DNA from: RGIG9608 sp045602425
GTDB lineage: Bacteria; Bacteroidota; Bacteroidia; Bacteroidales; Paludibacteraceae
NCBI GenBank assembly: GCA_045602425.1
Contig: JAZSBO010000006.1
Location: forward strand, 1-64,000
Length of the DNA: 64,000 bases
Direction of reading: 5' to 3'
Shown here: one piece after another, positions 24,955 to 32,670 of the stretch
Layout: each line of letters starts with the position of its first letter
Numbering within the stretch: position 1 is the first letter of the stretch
The notes under the pieces: model-generated
The model's input: the letters and a program-made list of their open reading frames with translations, nothing else
Databases searched by the model: none
What the model was told of the DNA's origin: nothing
Translations under genes and position numbers: made by a program

Positions 24955-25159
24955 AACTAAGCATTAGCTATTATTTCGCGTTCAAATAAGCTTCGGAAAC
25001 TTCATTTTGAATAACGAATAAAAAGCAAAAAGGGAAGTATATCCTTTTCTACCAAAAGAGCTGATGTTTACACCGCAAGGTGTGAACGGTTCTATGGTAG
25101 AAAGGTTTGTCCGAAGCTTTCCTGAATGCGAATAGAGTGTGTTCACACTTTTTTATTCG
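24955..25159 (+). ncRNA. Structured leader RNA, copy B (methyltransferase-associated)
   Basis: 5' to 3': box AACTAAGCATTAGCTATT (24955-24972); P1 CGCGTTCA (24977-24984) with TGAATGCG (25123-25130); P2 AAGCTTCGGA (24988-24997) with TCCGAAGCTT (25110-25119); P3 TTTCTACCA (25046-25054) with TGGTAGAAA (25095-25103); P4 TTACACC, loop GCAA, GGTGTGA (25068-25085). GTTCACAC (25141-25148) can pair 8 bp with GTGTGAAC (25080-25087) inside P4, or fold locally as AGTGT/ACACT within CGAATA/TATTCG, followed by six T. Helix sequences differ from copy A but pairing is kept, while AAAAG, ATG, CACC, GGTGTGA and CTATGG are conserved. I recognise no known class. Confidence 0.82.
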
Positions 25160-25164
25160 TAGTG

Positions 25165-25194
25165 GATTGATAGCTTGCACTAAAACTATCAATC
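25165..25194 (+). promoter_or_regulatory. Start-codon hairpin, copy B
   Basis: GATTGATAG, loop CTTGCACTAAAA, CTATCAATC: a perfect 9-bp stem whose last base is directly followed by the ATG at 25195. The stem equals copy A, and the loop shares GCAC and AAAA. Confidence 0.78.
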
Positions 25195-27627
25195 ATGGCA
25201 GTAAAATCTGAAGAGGTTAATTACAAAAAAAATTTTTGCCAAAAATATTTTGGTAAAGACGATTGGGATTTAGATGTATTGCACGAAGTAGATGTACATC
25301 TAAAAGACAAAAACAACAATTCCCTTCTATATATTGAATCAAAATTTAGCATTATAAATCAAACAAACTACCGCCGAGCAATAGCACAAGTCATTATTAC
25401 TAATAAAAAACAAGATGCTATTTTAAGTAAAGTTGCTCTCATCTATCAAGACCATCTTGGCAACGACATTTTAGATTACATCGACTGTTCTGACAACTCG
25501 GTAATGTACAACAACGATATCAATTGGGCAAAAGAGAAAGCAAGTAATCCTACCAAAGATGCCATTGATCGCATAAACGACCGCATTCATGGAAAAATAA
25601 CACGTTACATCAACGAAGAAATAAGAGATTTTTACAAACTACTCAAAAAGAAAAAAGACACTGCTATAAACATTACCGAAAACAACTTCAATGTCATATA
25701 TAATCAATGGAAAAATGAAGTACATTTCAGAGAAAACATTGACGACGAACAAGATTTAATAAACCTCTTTTTAGTAGATATATTAAATGGAACAAAATAC
25801 AAGAAATCGATTTCCTATGACATTGAGGATCATACATTATTCGGTAAAATAAAAATAGGCGAACGCGAAGACGAATGCGACCAAAACTTGATACGTGAAG
25901 GCACAAACTTAAACAATTATCAAATTATGTTTGTGGGAGACAAAATAGATGGTATAAAATATTCGAGTTCCTACAATTCAAACTATTACACCATAACAAA
26001 TGCTGATAATTACAACTTCTTTTGGCGTAAGTATAAACGTCCGCCCGAAAAACATGATTTTTTAAAAATTCTCGAACGGTCGGCAACCCTCTATTCTGAA
26101 AAATATCGTAAAGATACAGGAGGGGAATACACTCCTACATGTTTTGTTGAAAAGCAAGTGGAAATTCTGAACGAACTCTACAACATGAACGACTTCATCG
26201 TATTCGATCCTTGTGCTGGCGTCGGGAATCTCGAAAATCAGTTTGGGAAAGACTATAAACACTACTGCTACCTCTCAACATTAGAGCAGATGGATGTGGA
26301 TATTTGCAAAATAAAAGGTTTTGATAATAGCGTTCAATTCGACTATTTGAAAAACGACAAACATCCCACGTTCAAGTACAAAGGGACAACACTCGACATC
26401 AACGAGATCTGCTGTCGGGAGAAACGAAAACTAATGGTGATAATGAATCCTCCATACCAAAACGTAAAAGGAAGAAAAAACAATCTTGCTATTGAGTTTT
26501 TCAACAAAGTGCTGCAACTACAACCACAAGTAATTGTATTTTACTATATGACCGAAAGTTTTCTGCGGAACGAAATCGAACATTATATTGCAAGTGGCTA
26601 CAAAATTATTTCACACATTTTCAGCAATGCAAAAACTACATTTATGCTTTCCGAATGGTCTATCAGCCAAATAATCTTCGACAAAAACAACGGCAACGAA
26701 ATAAGAAAAGACACCATCAAAGCTGATAGATACGAATTAGAGAAACAAAAATTTGTATTTAAGAAAACATATGAATATAATTCTTCAAAAGTTAATTTAA
26801 TAAATGAAATCGATAAGAAAATAAAGGAATACAAATCGGGAATGATTTTAGGGAATTATGCCTATATGTCTGACACCATCAATCTTACCAATAAAATATC
26901 AAAAAATGAAAAGTTACTTATCACAACAGAAAATTTAAAATTTTGTCTATTATCTAAAGGCATTAATTTTAATACACACAATAAATATTTTGAACGTAAT
27001 CAATACCTATTTACGGGAGAAATAGAAGATATATCCACAGAATTATTTAGTAACTGCATTTATTTTTCTCTGTTTTATAAAAATTGTGCCTTCTCTAATA
27101 AAGGACAAAAAAATTACATTATGCCTTTTACAGCAGAAGAACTTGGCTGTGCAAAGAATGATCTAAACGTACTCTTTCCAGAAAGAGAGAAAGCAGATTT
27201 ATTCTCGCAAGAAACAGCGGAAGCCCCATTTGACTTTCGTGAGTGGCTCACACAATTTGAATTTTCGGAAGAAGCAAAAAATTTTTATAATGCAGCATTA
27301 GGAATTTTCAAATACTATCACAATAGCACTGAATATAGCAACAAAGATTGGAACGATAGTTTCTACGACATCACCAATGCGATTATGGGAAAAGACACAT
27401 CACAATTCAAAGAGCTTGATACCGAAAACGACACCCGCATATCTAAAACAAAAACTACCAAAGGGGCAAAAGGTTTTGGTAGGAACTCAATAAAATACGC
27501 TGTTTCGAGTGCGAGTTTCCCTATTTTTGAACACTTTTTCAATTGTCGTGATATTCTTGCCCGAAAAATCAACCGACAACTCGTAGATTCAGGTTTACTC
27601 CTTTGGGAACGAGAAAACATCTACTAA
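25195..27627 (+). CDS. Type IIG-like restriction/adenine-methyltransferase protein
   Basis: 810 residues. The N-terminal part has a nuclease-like PD-(D/E)xK pattern: Asp33 in HEVDVHL and Glu48-x-Lys50 in LLYIESKF. A helical linker follows to about 290. The methyltransferase core has motif X near GGEYTPTCFVEKQ (309-321), motif I VFDPCAGVGN (336-345) and motif IV NPPY (418-421), the set of an N6-adenine DNA methyltransferase. The C-terminal 300 residues probably form the target-recognition region. One protein carrying both activities is the type IIG layout; no separate restriction subunit or specificity protein is near. A modification-only enzyme is the alternative if the nuclease motif is decayed. 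It sits alone between clpB and glyA behind the copy-B leader. Confidence 0.8.
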   Translation: MAVKSEEVNYKKNFCQKYFGKDDWDLDVLHEVDVHLKDKNNNSLLYIESKFSIINQTNYRRAIAQVIITNKKQDAILSKVALIYQDHLGNDILDYIDCSDNSVMYNNDINWAKEKASNPTKDAIDRINDRIHGKITRYINEEIRDFYKLLKKKKDTAINITENNFNVIYNQWKNEVHFRENIDDEQDLINLFLVDILNGTKYKKSISYDIEDHTLFGKIKIGEREDECDQNLIREGTNLNNYQIMFVGDKIDGIKYSSSYNSNYYTITNADNYNFFWRKYKRPPEKHDFLKILERSATLYSEKYRKDTGGEYTPTCFVEKQVEILNELYNMNDFIVFDPCAGVGNLENQFGKDYKHYCYLSTLEQMDVDICKIKGFDNSVQFDYLKNDKHPTFKYKGTTLDINEICCREKRKLMVIMNPPYQNVKGRKNNLAIEFFNKVLQLQPQVIVFYYMTESFLRNEIEHYIASGYKIISHIFSNAKTTFMLSEWSISQIIFDKNNGNEIRKDTIKADRYELEKQKFVFKKTYEYNSSKVNLINEIDKKIKEYKSGMILGNYAYMSDTINLTNKISKNEKLLITTENLKFCLLSKGINFNTHNKYFERNQYLFTGEIEDISTELFSNCIYFSLFYKNCAFSNKGQKNYIMPFTAEELGCAKNDLNVLFPEREKADLFSQETAEAPFDFREWLTQFEFSEEAKNFYNAALGIFKYYHNSTEYSNKDWNDSFYDITNAIMGKDTSQFKELDTENDTRISKTKTTKGAKGFGRNSIKYAVSSASFPIFEHFFNCRDILARKINRQLVDSGLLLWERENIY

Positions 27628-27689
27628 AAACATCTATTATTTGAATAACTTATCAGTTGAAAAACGAACTTTATTCCATAGAAAAAGCC

Positions 27690-27697
27690 TATCTTTG
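27690..27697 (+). promoter_or_regulatory. -7 box for glyA
   Basis: TATCTTTG, 36 nt before the glyA ATG at 27734. Confidence 0.6.
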
Positions 27698-27733
27698 TAA
27701 AGTAATTTTTTTCAATTCTTAATAAAAAACTCA

Positions 27734-29014
27734 ATGAAAAGAGACGAACTTATTTTTAACATCATCCGTCGCGAAAAAGAGCGTCAGATGAAAGGTATAG
27801 AACTGATCGCTTCCGAAAACTTTGTAAGTGAACAAGTATTAGAAGCAATGGGATCAGTATTGACAAACAAATACGCAGAGGGTTATCCCGGCAAACGCTA
27901 CTACGGAGGTTGCGAAGTTGTTGACGAGAGCGAAACAATTGCTATTGAACGCATCAAACAATTGTTTGGAGCAACATGGGCAAACGTACAACCGCATTCG
28001 GGAGCTCAAGCCAATATGGCTGTATTTATGGCATGCTTGAATGCAGGCGATAAATTTTTAGGGCTTAATCTTTCACACGGAGGACACCTATCACACGGCT
28101 CTCCTGTCAATTTTTCGGGATTGATGTTTCATGCCCTTGAATACAACGTACGCGAATCAGATGGTATGGTTGATTACGAACAATTGGAACAAGTAGCACT
28201 AACAGAAAAACCAAAATTGATTATTGCTGGCGCTTCTGCTTACAGTCGCGAATGGGATTATGCTCGCATACGCAAAGTAGCAGACGAAATCGGAGCTATC
28301 TTTATGGTAGATATGGCTCACCCTGCAGGGTTAATTGCAGCAGGATTACTTAACAATCCTGTAAAATACGCTCACATCGTAACTTCAACAACACACAAAA
28401 CACTTCGTGGTCCACGCGGTGGTGTAATTATGATGGGCGAAGACTTTCCTAATCCTTGGGGAAAAACAACTCCAAAAGGTGAAGTAAAAATGATGTCAGC
28501 ATTGCTCGATTCAGCAGTATTTCCTGGAGTTCAAGGTGGTCCGTTGGAACATGTCATTGCTGCAAAAGCAGTAGCTTTTGGCGAAGCTCTCCAACCTGAA
28601 TACAAGATTTACCAACAACAAGTACAAAAAAATGCTGCATCTATGGCAAATGCTTTTATCGAAAAAGGATATAAAATCATTTCTGGTGGTACAGACAATC
28701 ATTGCATGTTGGTCGATTTACGTACAAAATTCCCAGAATTAACGGGAAAACTTGCAGAAAAAGCTTTAGTTGCTGCCGACATAACGACTAACAAAAACAT
28801 GGTTCCTTTTGATTCTCGTAGTCCATTCCAAACTTCAGGACTCCGATTTGGGACACCTGCCATTACTACACGAGGTTTAAAAGAAAATGAAATGGCTACT
28901 ATTGTTGATTTAATAGACGATGTTTTATCAGCTCCAGAAGATGAGAAAACAATAAAAGCAGTCCGCCAAAAAGTAAATGAGATGATGGATAAATATCCAT
29001 TATTTGCTTGGTAA
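27734..29014 (+). CDS. glyA: Serine hydroxymethyltransferase
   Basis: 426 residues, full length. It carries the usual GlyA blocks: IELIASENFVSEQVLEAMGS at the N-terminus, TNKYAEGYPGKRYYGGCE, and the PLP lysine Lys222 in STTHKTLRGPRGG. It interconverts serine and glycine and supplies one-carbon units to tetrahydrofolate in the cytosol. It has its own promoter and ends in a strong palindromic terminator facing pssA. Confidence 0.98.
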   Translation: MKRDELIFNIIRREKERQMKGIELIASENFVSEQVLEAMGSVLTNKYAEGYPGKRYYGGCEVVDESETIAIERIKQLFGATWANVQPHSGAQANMAVFMACLNAGDKFLGLNLSHGGHLSHGSPVNFSGLMFHALEYNVRESDGMVDYEQLEQVALTEKPKLIIAGASAYSREWDYARIRKVADEIGAIFMVDMAHPAGLIAAGLLNNPVKYAHIVTSTTHKTLRGPRGGVIMMGEDFPNPWGKTTPKGEVKMMSALLDSAVFPGVQGGPLEHVIAAKAVAFGEALQPEYKIYQQQVQKNAASMANAFIEKGYKIISGGTDNHCMLVDLRTKFPELTGKLAEKALVAADITTNKNMVPFDSRSPFQTSGLRFGTPAITTRGLKENEMATIVDLIDDVLSAPEDEKTIKAVRQKVNEMMDKYPLFAW

Positions 29015-29030
29015 AAACTTTGTTTTCAAA

Positions 29031-29062
29031 GAAAAAGGCTATAATTAATTATAGCCTTTTTC
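29031..29062. terminator. Bidirectional palindromic terminator between glyA and pssA
   Basis: A perfect 32-nt palindrome centred on AATTAATT with GAAAAAGGCTATAATT as one half. It supplies an A/T-flanked stem for both convergent genes. Confidence 0.8.
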
Positions 29063-29088
29063 TTTGATTGATACATCGAAAACATGAT

Positions 29089-29787
29089 TTAAAAAACCTT
29101 CTTTTTCCCCCAGCAATAGAAAATCAAAGCCAAAAACACATACCAAATAATAGAATAATAAACTCCTGCTATTTGGAAACAAAGTAACAACAGCAATACA
29201 CCAACTAAAAAGGTTATTTGTTGATAAGAATCTCTCCATTTCAACGATTTCATTTTAAAAGAGAACATTGGCAATTCGCAAACCAAAAGAAATGCTGAAA
29301 CAAAACAAGAAACAAAAATGACCCATAAAAATGTAGAATTATTTGATTTTGTTGAAGCATAGTCGAATGCCAAAGCAACCCAAAATAAAGCATTTGCTGG
29401 CGTAGCCAGACCTATAAAAGAAGAGGTTTGCCTTTCGTCAATATTAAATTTTGCCAAACGTAATGCTGAAAAAACGGTTATCACAAAAGCAAAATAAGGC
29501 AAAACAAAGTAAGTCTCTGACAATGGTTTTAATAATGAAAAAGCAACCATACCGGGTACAAGCCCAAAACTTATCACATCAGCAAGCGAGTCCAATTCTT
29601 TTCCCATAGGAGAAAAAACTTTCAACCAACGAGCAAAAAGACCATCAAAAAAATCAAAAATAGCCGAAAACAATACAAATATCAATGTCATCTTGTAATC
29701 GGCATTATATGCCGAAATCACTGCCATTATTCCAGAATAAAGATTAAGGCACGTAATCGTATTCGGAATATGTTTTTTTAACTTCAT
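29089..29787 (-). CDS. pssA: CDP-diacylglycerol-serine O-phosphatidyltransferase
   Basis: 232 residues from MKLKKHIPNTITCLNLYSG (29787), starting 1 nt after the rnfA stop. The CDP-alcohol phosphotransferase signature is complete: DGLFARWLKVFSPMGKELDS followed by LADVISFG. About seven hydrophobic segments place it in the inner membrane. It makes phosphatidylserine, the precursor of phosphatidylethanolamine. It lies at the end of the rnf run, likely cotranscribed. Confidence 0.94.
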   Translation of the reverse strand: MKLKKHIPNTITCLNLYSGIMAVISAYNADYKMTLIFVLFSAIFDFFDGLFARWLKVFSPMGKELDSLADVISFGLVPGMVAFSLLKPLSETYFVLPYFAFVITVFSALRLAKFNIDERQTSSFIGLATPANALFWVALAFDYASTKSNNSTFLWVIFVSCFVSAFLLVCELPMFSFKMKSLKWRDSYQQITFLVGVLLLLLCFQIAGVYYSIIWYVFLALIFYCWGKKKVF

Positions 29788-29788
29788 A

Positions 29789-30370
29789 TTAAATAGCAAC
29801 AATACCAGAAAAACCCATAAATGCCATTGCCAAAATACCTGCTGCTATCAATGCAATTGGAGTTCCTTCCATATATTTAGGAATTTTTACCATCGATAGT
29901 TGTTCACGAATACCAGCAAAAAGTATTAATGCTAATCCGAAACCAACTGCAGTAGAAATAGCAAAAACAACGCTTTCCAAAAGAGAGAAATTCTTTTGTA
30001 TCACCATAATTGCCACACCCAAGATTGTACAATTTGTGGTAATAAGAGGAAGAAACACTCCCAATGCTTGATAAAGTGCTGGAGAAACTTTTTTTAGCAC
30101 AATCTCAACTAATTGTACTAAAAAAGCTATCACTAATATAAACGATATTGTTTGTAAATACTCAATACCAAGCGGTTCCAACGCATACTTTTGCAATAAG
30201 AAAGTTACAATTGTTGCTATTGTCATTACAAAGGCCACCGCTCCCGACATTCCTATAGCAGTATCAATTTTTTTTGATACACCAAGAAACGGACAAATCC
30301 CTAAAAACTGAGAGAGGACAATATTATTTACAAATACAGCTACTACAAATATTATAAGATAATGTGTCAT
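29789..30370 (-). CDS. rnfA: Rnf complex subunit RnfA
   Basis: 193 residues, six hydrophobic segments. The opening ...FVNNIVLSQFLGICPFLGVSKKIDTAIGMSGAV is characteristic of RnfA/NqrE, including the conserved Cys that binds the intramembrane iron-sulfur cluster; the second half has LFLPLITTNCTILGVAIM-like sequence with the matching Cys. It is an integral inner-membrane subunit of the ferredoxin:NAD oxidoreductase ion pump. It is last in the rnfBCDGEA order and is followed by pssA. Confidence 0.96.
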   Translation of the reverse strand: MTHYLIIFVVAVFVNNIVLSQFLGICPFLGVSKKIDTAIGMSGAVAFVMTIATIVTFLLQKYALEPLGIEYLQTISFILVIAFLVQLVEIVLKKVSPALYQALGVFLPLITTNCTILGVAIMVIQKNFSLLESVVFAISTAVGFGLALILFAGIREQLSMVKIPKYMEGTPIALIAAGILAMAFMGFSGIVAI

Positions 30371-30378
30371 AATTATAA

Positions 30379-30966
30379 TTATTTTGTTCTTAATTTATTT
30401 ACAACAGCTACCAAGAAGCCAAGTGCAATAAATGCTCCTGGAGCCAACACAAAAACCAATGTACCATAAATTTCAGGATAAATTGGATAATCGAAAATAC
30501 GCCCTGTACCAAGCAATTCTCGCAACGCTCCAAGCAAAGTCAAAGCAAAAGTGAATCCCAAACCATTTCCCAATCCATCTACTGCCGATAGCCAAATATT
30601 GTTTTTAGCAGCAAAGGATTCTGCACGTCCTAATACAATACAATTAACCACAATTAAAGGGATGAACAATCCTAACGTTGCATAAATAGCTGGCAAATAG
30701 GCTTTCATACACAATTCTAATACCGATACAAATGTTGCTATAATAACAATATAACAAGGAATATGTACTTTGTCTGGAATTAGATTTTTCAATAGAGAAA
30801 TAACCATATTTGAACAAATAAGAACAAATGCCGTAGCAAGTCCCATACTCATACCATTCATTGCAGAGGAAGTTGTTCCTAACGTAGGACACATTCCTAA
30901 TAATAAAATAAAGGTTGGATTTTCTTTTATAAATCCATTCAAAAAAACTTTTATACTATTCTTCAT
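30379..30966 (-). CDS. rnfE: Rnf complex subunit RnfE
   Basis: 195 residues with six membrane segments. NPTFILLLGMCPTLGTTSSAMNG and LFIPLIVVNCIVLGRAESFA are the RnfE/NqrD signatures, each with the Cys that shares the iron-sulfur centre with RnfA. It starts 11 nt before the rnfG stop, so the genes overlap, and ends 8 nt before rnfA. It forms the membrane core of the ion-translocating complex. Confidence 0.96.
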   Translation of the reverse strand: MKNSIKVFLNGFIKENPTFILLLGMCPTLGTTSSAMNGMSMGLATAFVLICSNMVISLLKNLIPDKVHIPCYIVIIATFVSVLELCMKAYLPAIYATLGLFIPLIVVNCIVLGRAESFAAKNNIWLSAVDGLGNGLGFTFALTLLGALRELLGTGRIFDYPIYPEIYGTLVFVLAPGAFIALGFLVAVVNKLRTK

Positions 30967-31690
30967 TGCAAACCTCTCCTATAATTTCTTCAACATAAAT
31001 TGCTGTTGTATCATTACTTTCTGCACATTCCATCGTTGAAGCACCTGAAGTACAATCCCATTCAGCATTATTGTTATCTAACACACGAAAAGCCCTATTT
31101 ATTGCATCTAGAAAGGCTCGTGAACTAATAGTTGCAGCAGTTATAGCATCTATATTTCCTCCATCTTTATTCACACTTAAAGGTTCTGTAGCATTTTTTC
31201 CAATTACCGAACTTTGACGAGGTGTTGATGCAACTTGAAAATTAAAAATTGTTTCTATAAAACTTTTTTTCGTTTCTGCTTGCGGTTTAAACCAATCTAC
31301 CATTTTGGTTCCCAATCCGGGAGTCTCTTTTTGATCTAAAACAGAATAATCAATAATATCATTATTTGAATCAAAACCTACCATCAATGTTATCTCTCCA
31401 TTAAAACCATTCTTTGAAAAAGTTTCTACTGCCACTCCTACTTCCTCCTCTCCTACAAAAGCACGATGAATAGTAAGCGAATCTGGATAGACAAAAACTT
31501 TTTCTGTTTTTATTTGCATACCTTCAAAAGGTAAAACCTTAGCAATTGCCTCTTCTTGTTTTTTCTTATCAGACTCTGCTATTTGTTCTTCTGTCAACTC
31601 AAAAAAAGACGAAAGCATGAGTGCCGCTAACACGCATATAACGGTCAACACAACCGCCATATTCCTAAAATTCGACGTTAATTTTTTCAT
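30956..31690 (-). CDS. rnfG: Rnf complex flavoprotein subunit RnfG
   Basis: 244 residues: a single N-terminal membrane helix (MAVVLTVICVLAALMLSSFF) and a periplasmic FMN-binding domain. GLGTKMVDWF and the flavinylation motif around NIDAITAATISSRAF, with the acceptor Thr in AAT, are visible. FMN would be attached covalently by an ApbE enzyme not seen in the window. The C-terminal tail (about 215-244, Glu/Asp-rich) is longer than in many RnfG proteins. It overlaps rnfE and rnfD by a few bases. Confidence 0.94.
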   Translation of the reverse strand: MKKLTSNFRNMAVVLTVICVLAALMLSSFFELTEEQIAESDKKKQEEAIAKVLPFEGMQIKTEKVFVYPDSLTIHRAFVGEEEVGVAVETFSKNGFNGEITLMVGFDSNNDIIDYSVLDQKETPGLGTKMVDWFKPQAETKKSFIETIFNFQVASTPRQSSVIGKNATEPLSVNKDGGNIDAITAATISSRAFLDAINRAFRVLDNNNAEWDCTSGASTMECAESNDTTAIYVEEIIGEVCNEE

Positions 31691-32658
31691 TTCTTCACTA
31701 CCCTCCCAAATCGTTTTGGTTTCACATATTTATTAATAATTGGCGTAAAAGCATTCATAATAAGAATAGCAAATGACATCCCTTCAGGATAAACACCCCA
31801 AACACGAATTATCATCGTTATAACACCAACAAAAAATCCGTATATCAACATACCTTTGCGTGTCATAGGAGATGTCACGTAGTCTGTTGCCATAAATATA
31901 GCACCAAGCATCATTCCTCCCGACAAAAGGTGTATATAAGGCAATGGATACATTGTTGGATCAATACCATACAAAATAGAGGAAAACAATAATACCGTAA
32001 GCAAAATACTTACAGGAATATGCCACGTAATAACTTTTGTTATTAGTAAATATATACCTCCCACAAGCAATGCTAATGCTGATATTTCACCCAAAGACCC
32101 TGGTGTATTAAACAAGAACAATTCCAATGCATCGGGCAATTGCTCTAATTTCCCAGCTTTGATCAATGCTAATGGCGTAGCCATTGTTTCTGCATCTAAA
32201 TAAGAAGATGCCCAACCTAATGGTCGTGGCCACGTTGTCATCTGAACAGGAAATGAAAACAATAAAAACACACGCCCTACCAAAGCTGGATTAAAAGGAT
32301 TATTTCCCAATCCTCCAAAACACATCTTTCCAATCCCAATCGCAACCGCAGAACCTATCACTACAATCCACCATGGTAAATTAGAAGGCAAGTTAAACGA
32401 CAATAATAAACCTGTCAGTAATGCAGAATAATTATTTATGGTAATTTTACCTTTCAACAAAAAACGTTGTATCAAATATTCAAACAAAACACACGAACAC
32501 ATTGCTACTAAACTCACAACTAATGCACCTTTCCCAAAAGAATATAGAGCAATAACATAAGCAGGAAGCAGTGCAATAATCACTCGCAACATATTTTTCG
32601 ATACAGAATCGCCACTATGAACATGAGGCGACGGAGATACACTTAACAAATTATTCAT
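31687..32658 (-). CDS. rnfD: Rnf complex flavoprotein subunit RnfD
   Basis: 323 residues, multiple membrane helices. SPHVHSGDSVSKNMLRVIIALLP at the N-terminus, FGGLGNNPFNPALVGRVFLL and SGGMMLGAIFMATDYVTSPM are family blocks; a covalent FMN is expected in the periplasm-facing part. It overlaps rnfG by 4 bp, and rnfC ends 12 nt upstream. It works with RnfG and RnfE/A in electron transfer across the membrane. Confidence 0.95.
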   Translation of the reverse strand: MNNLLSVSPSPHVHSGDSVSKNMLRVIIALLPAYVIALYSFGKGALVVSLVAMCSCVLFEYLIQRFLLKGKITINNYSALLTGLLLSFNLPSNLPWWIVVIGSAVAIGIGKMCFGGLGNNPFNPALVGRVFLLFSFPVQMTTWPRPLGWASSYLDAETMATPLALIKAGKLEQLPDALELFLFNTPGSLGEISALALLVGGIYLLITKVITWHIPVSILLTVLLFSSILYGIDPTMYPLPYIHLLSGGMMLGAIFMATDYVTSPMTRKGMLIYGFFVGVITMIIRVWGVYPEGMSFAILIMNAFTPIINKYVKPKRFGRVVKK

Positions 32659-32670
32659 ATTTTCAAGTAT

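Noticed and set aside
25061..25090. Hammerhead-ribozyme-like pattern CTGATG, hairpin, GAA in leader B
   Set aside because: The core lacks the required A after CTGATG and ends GAAC rather than GAAA; copy A has TTAATG, so the core is not conserved.
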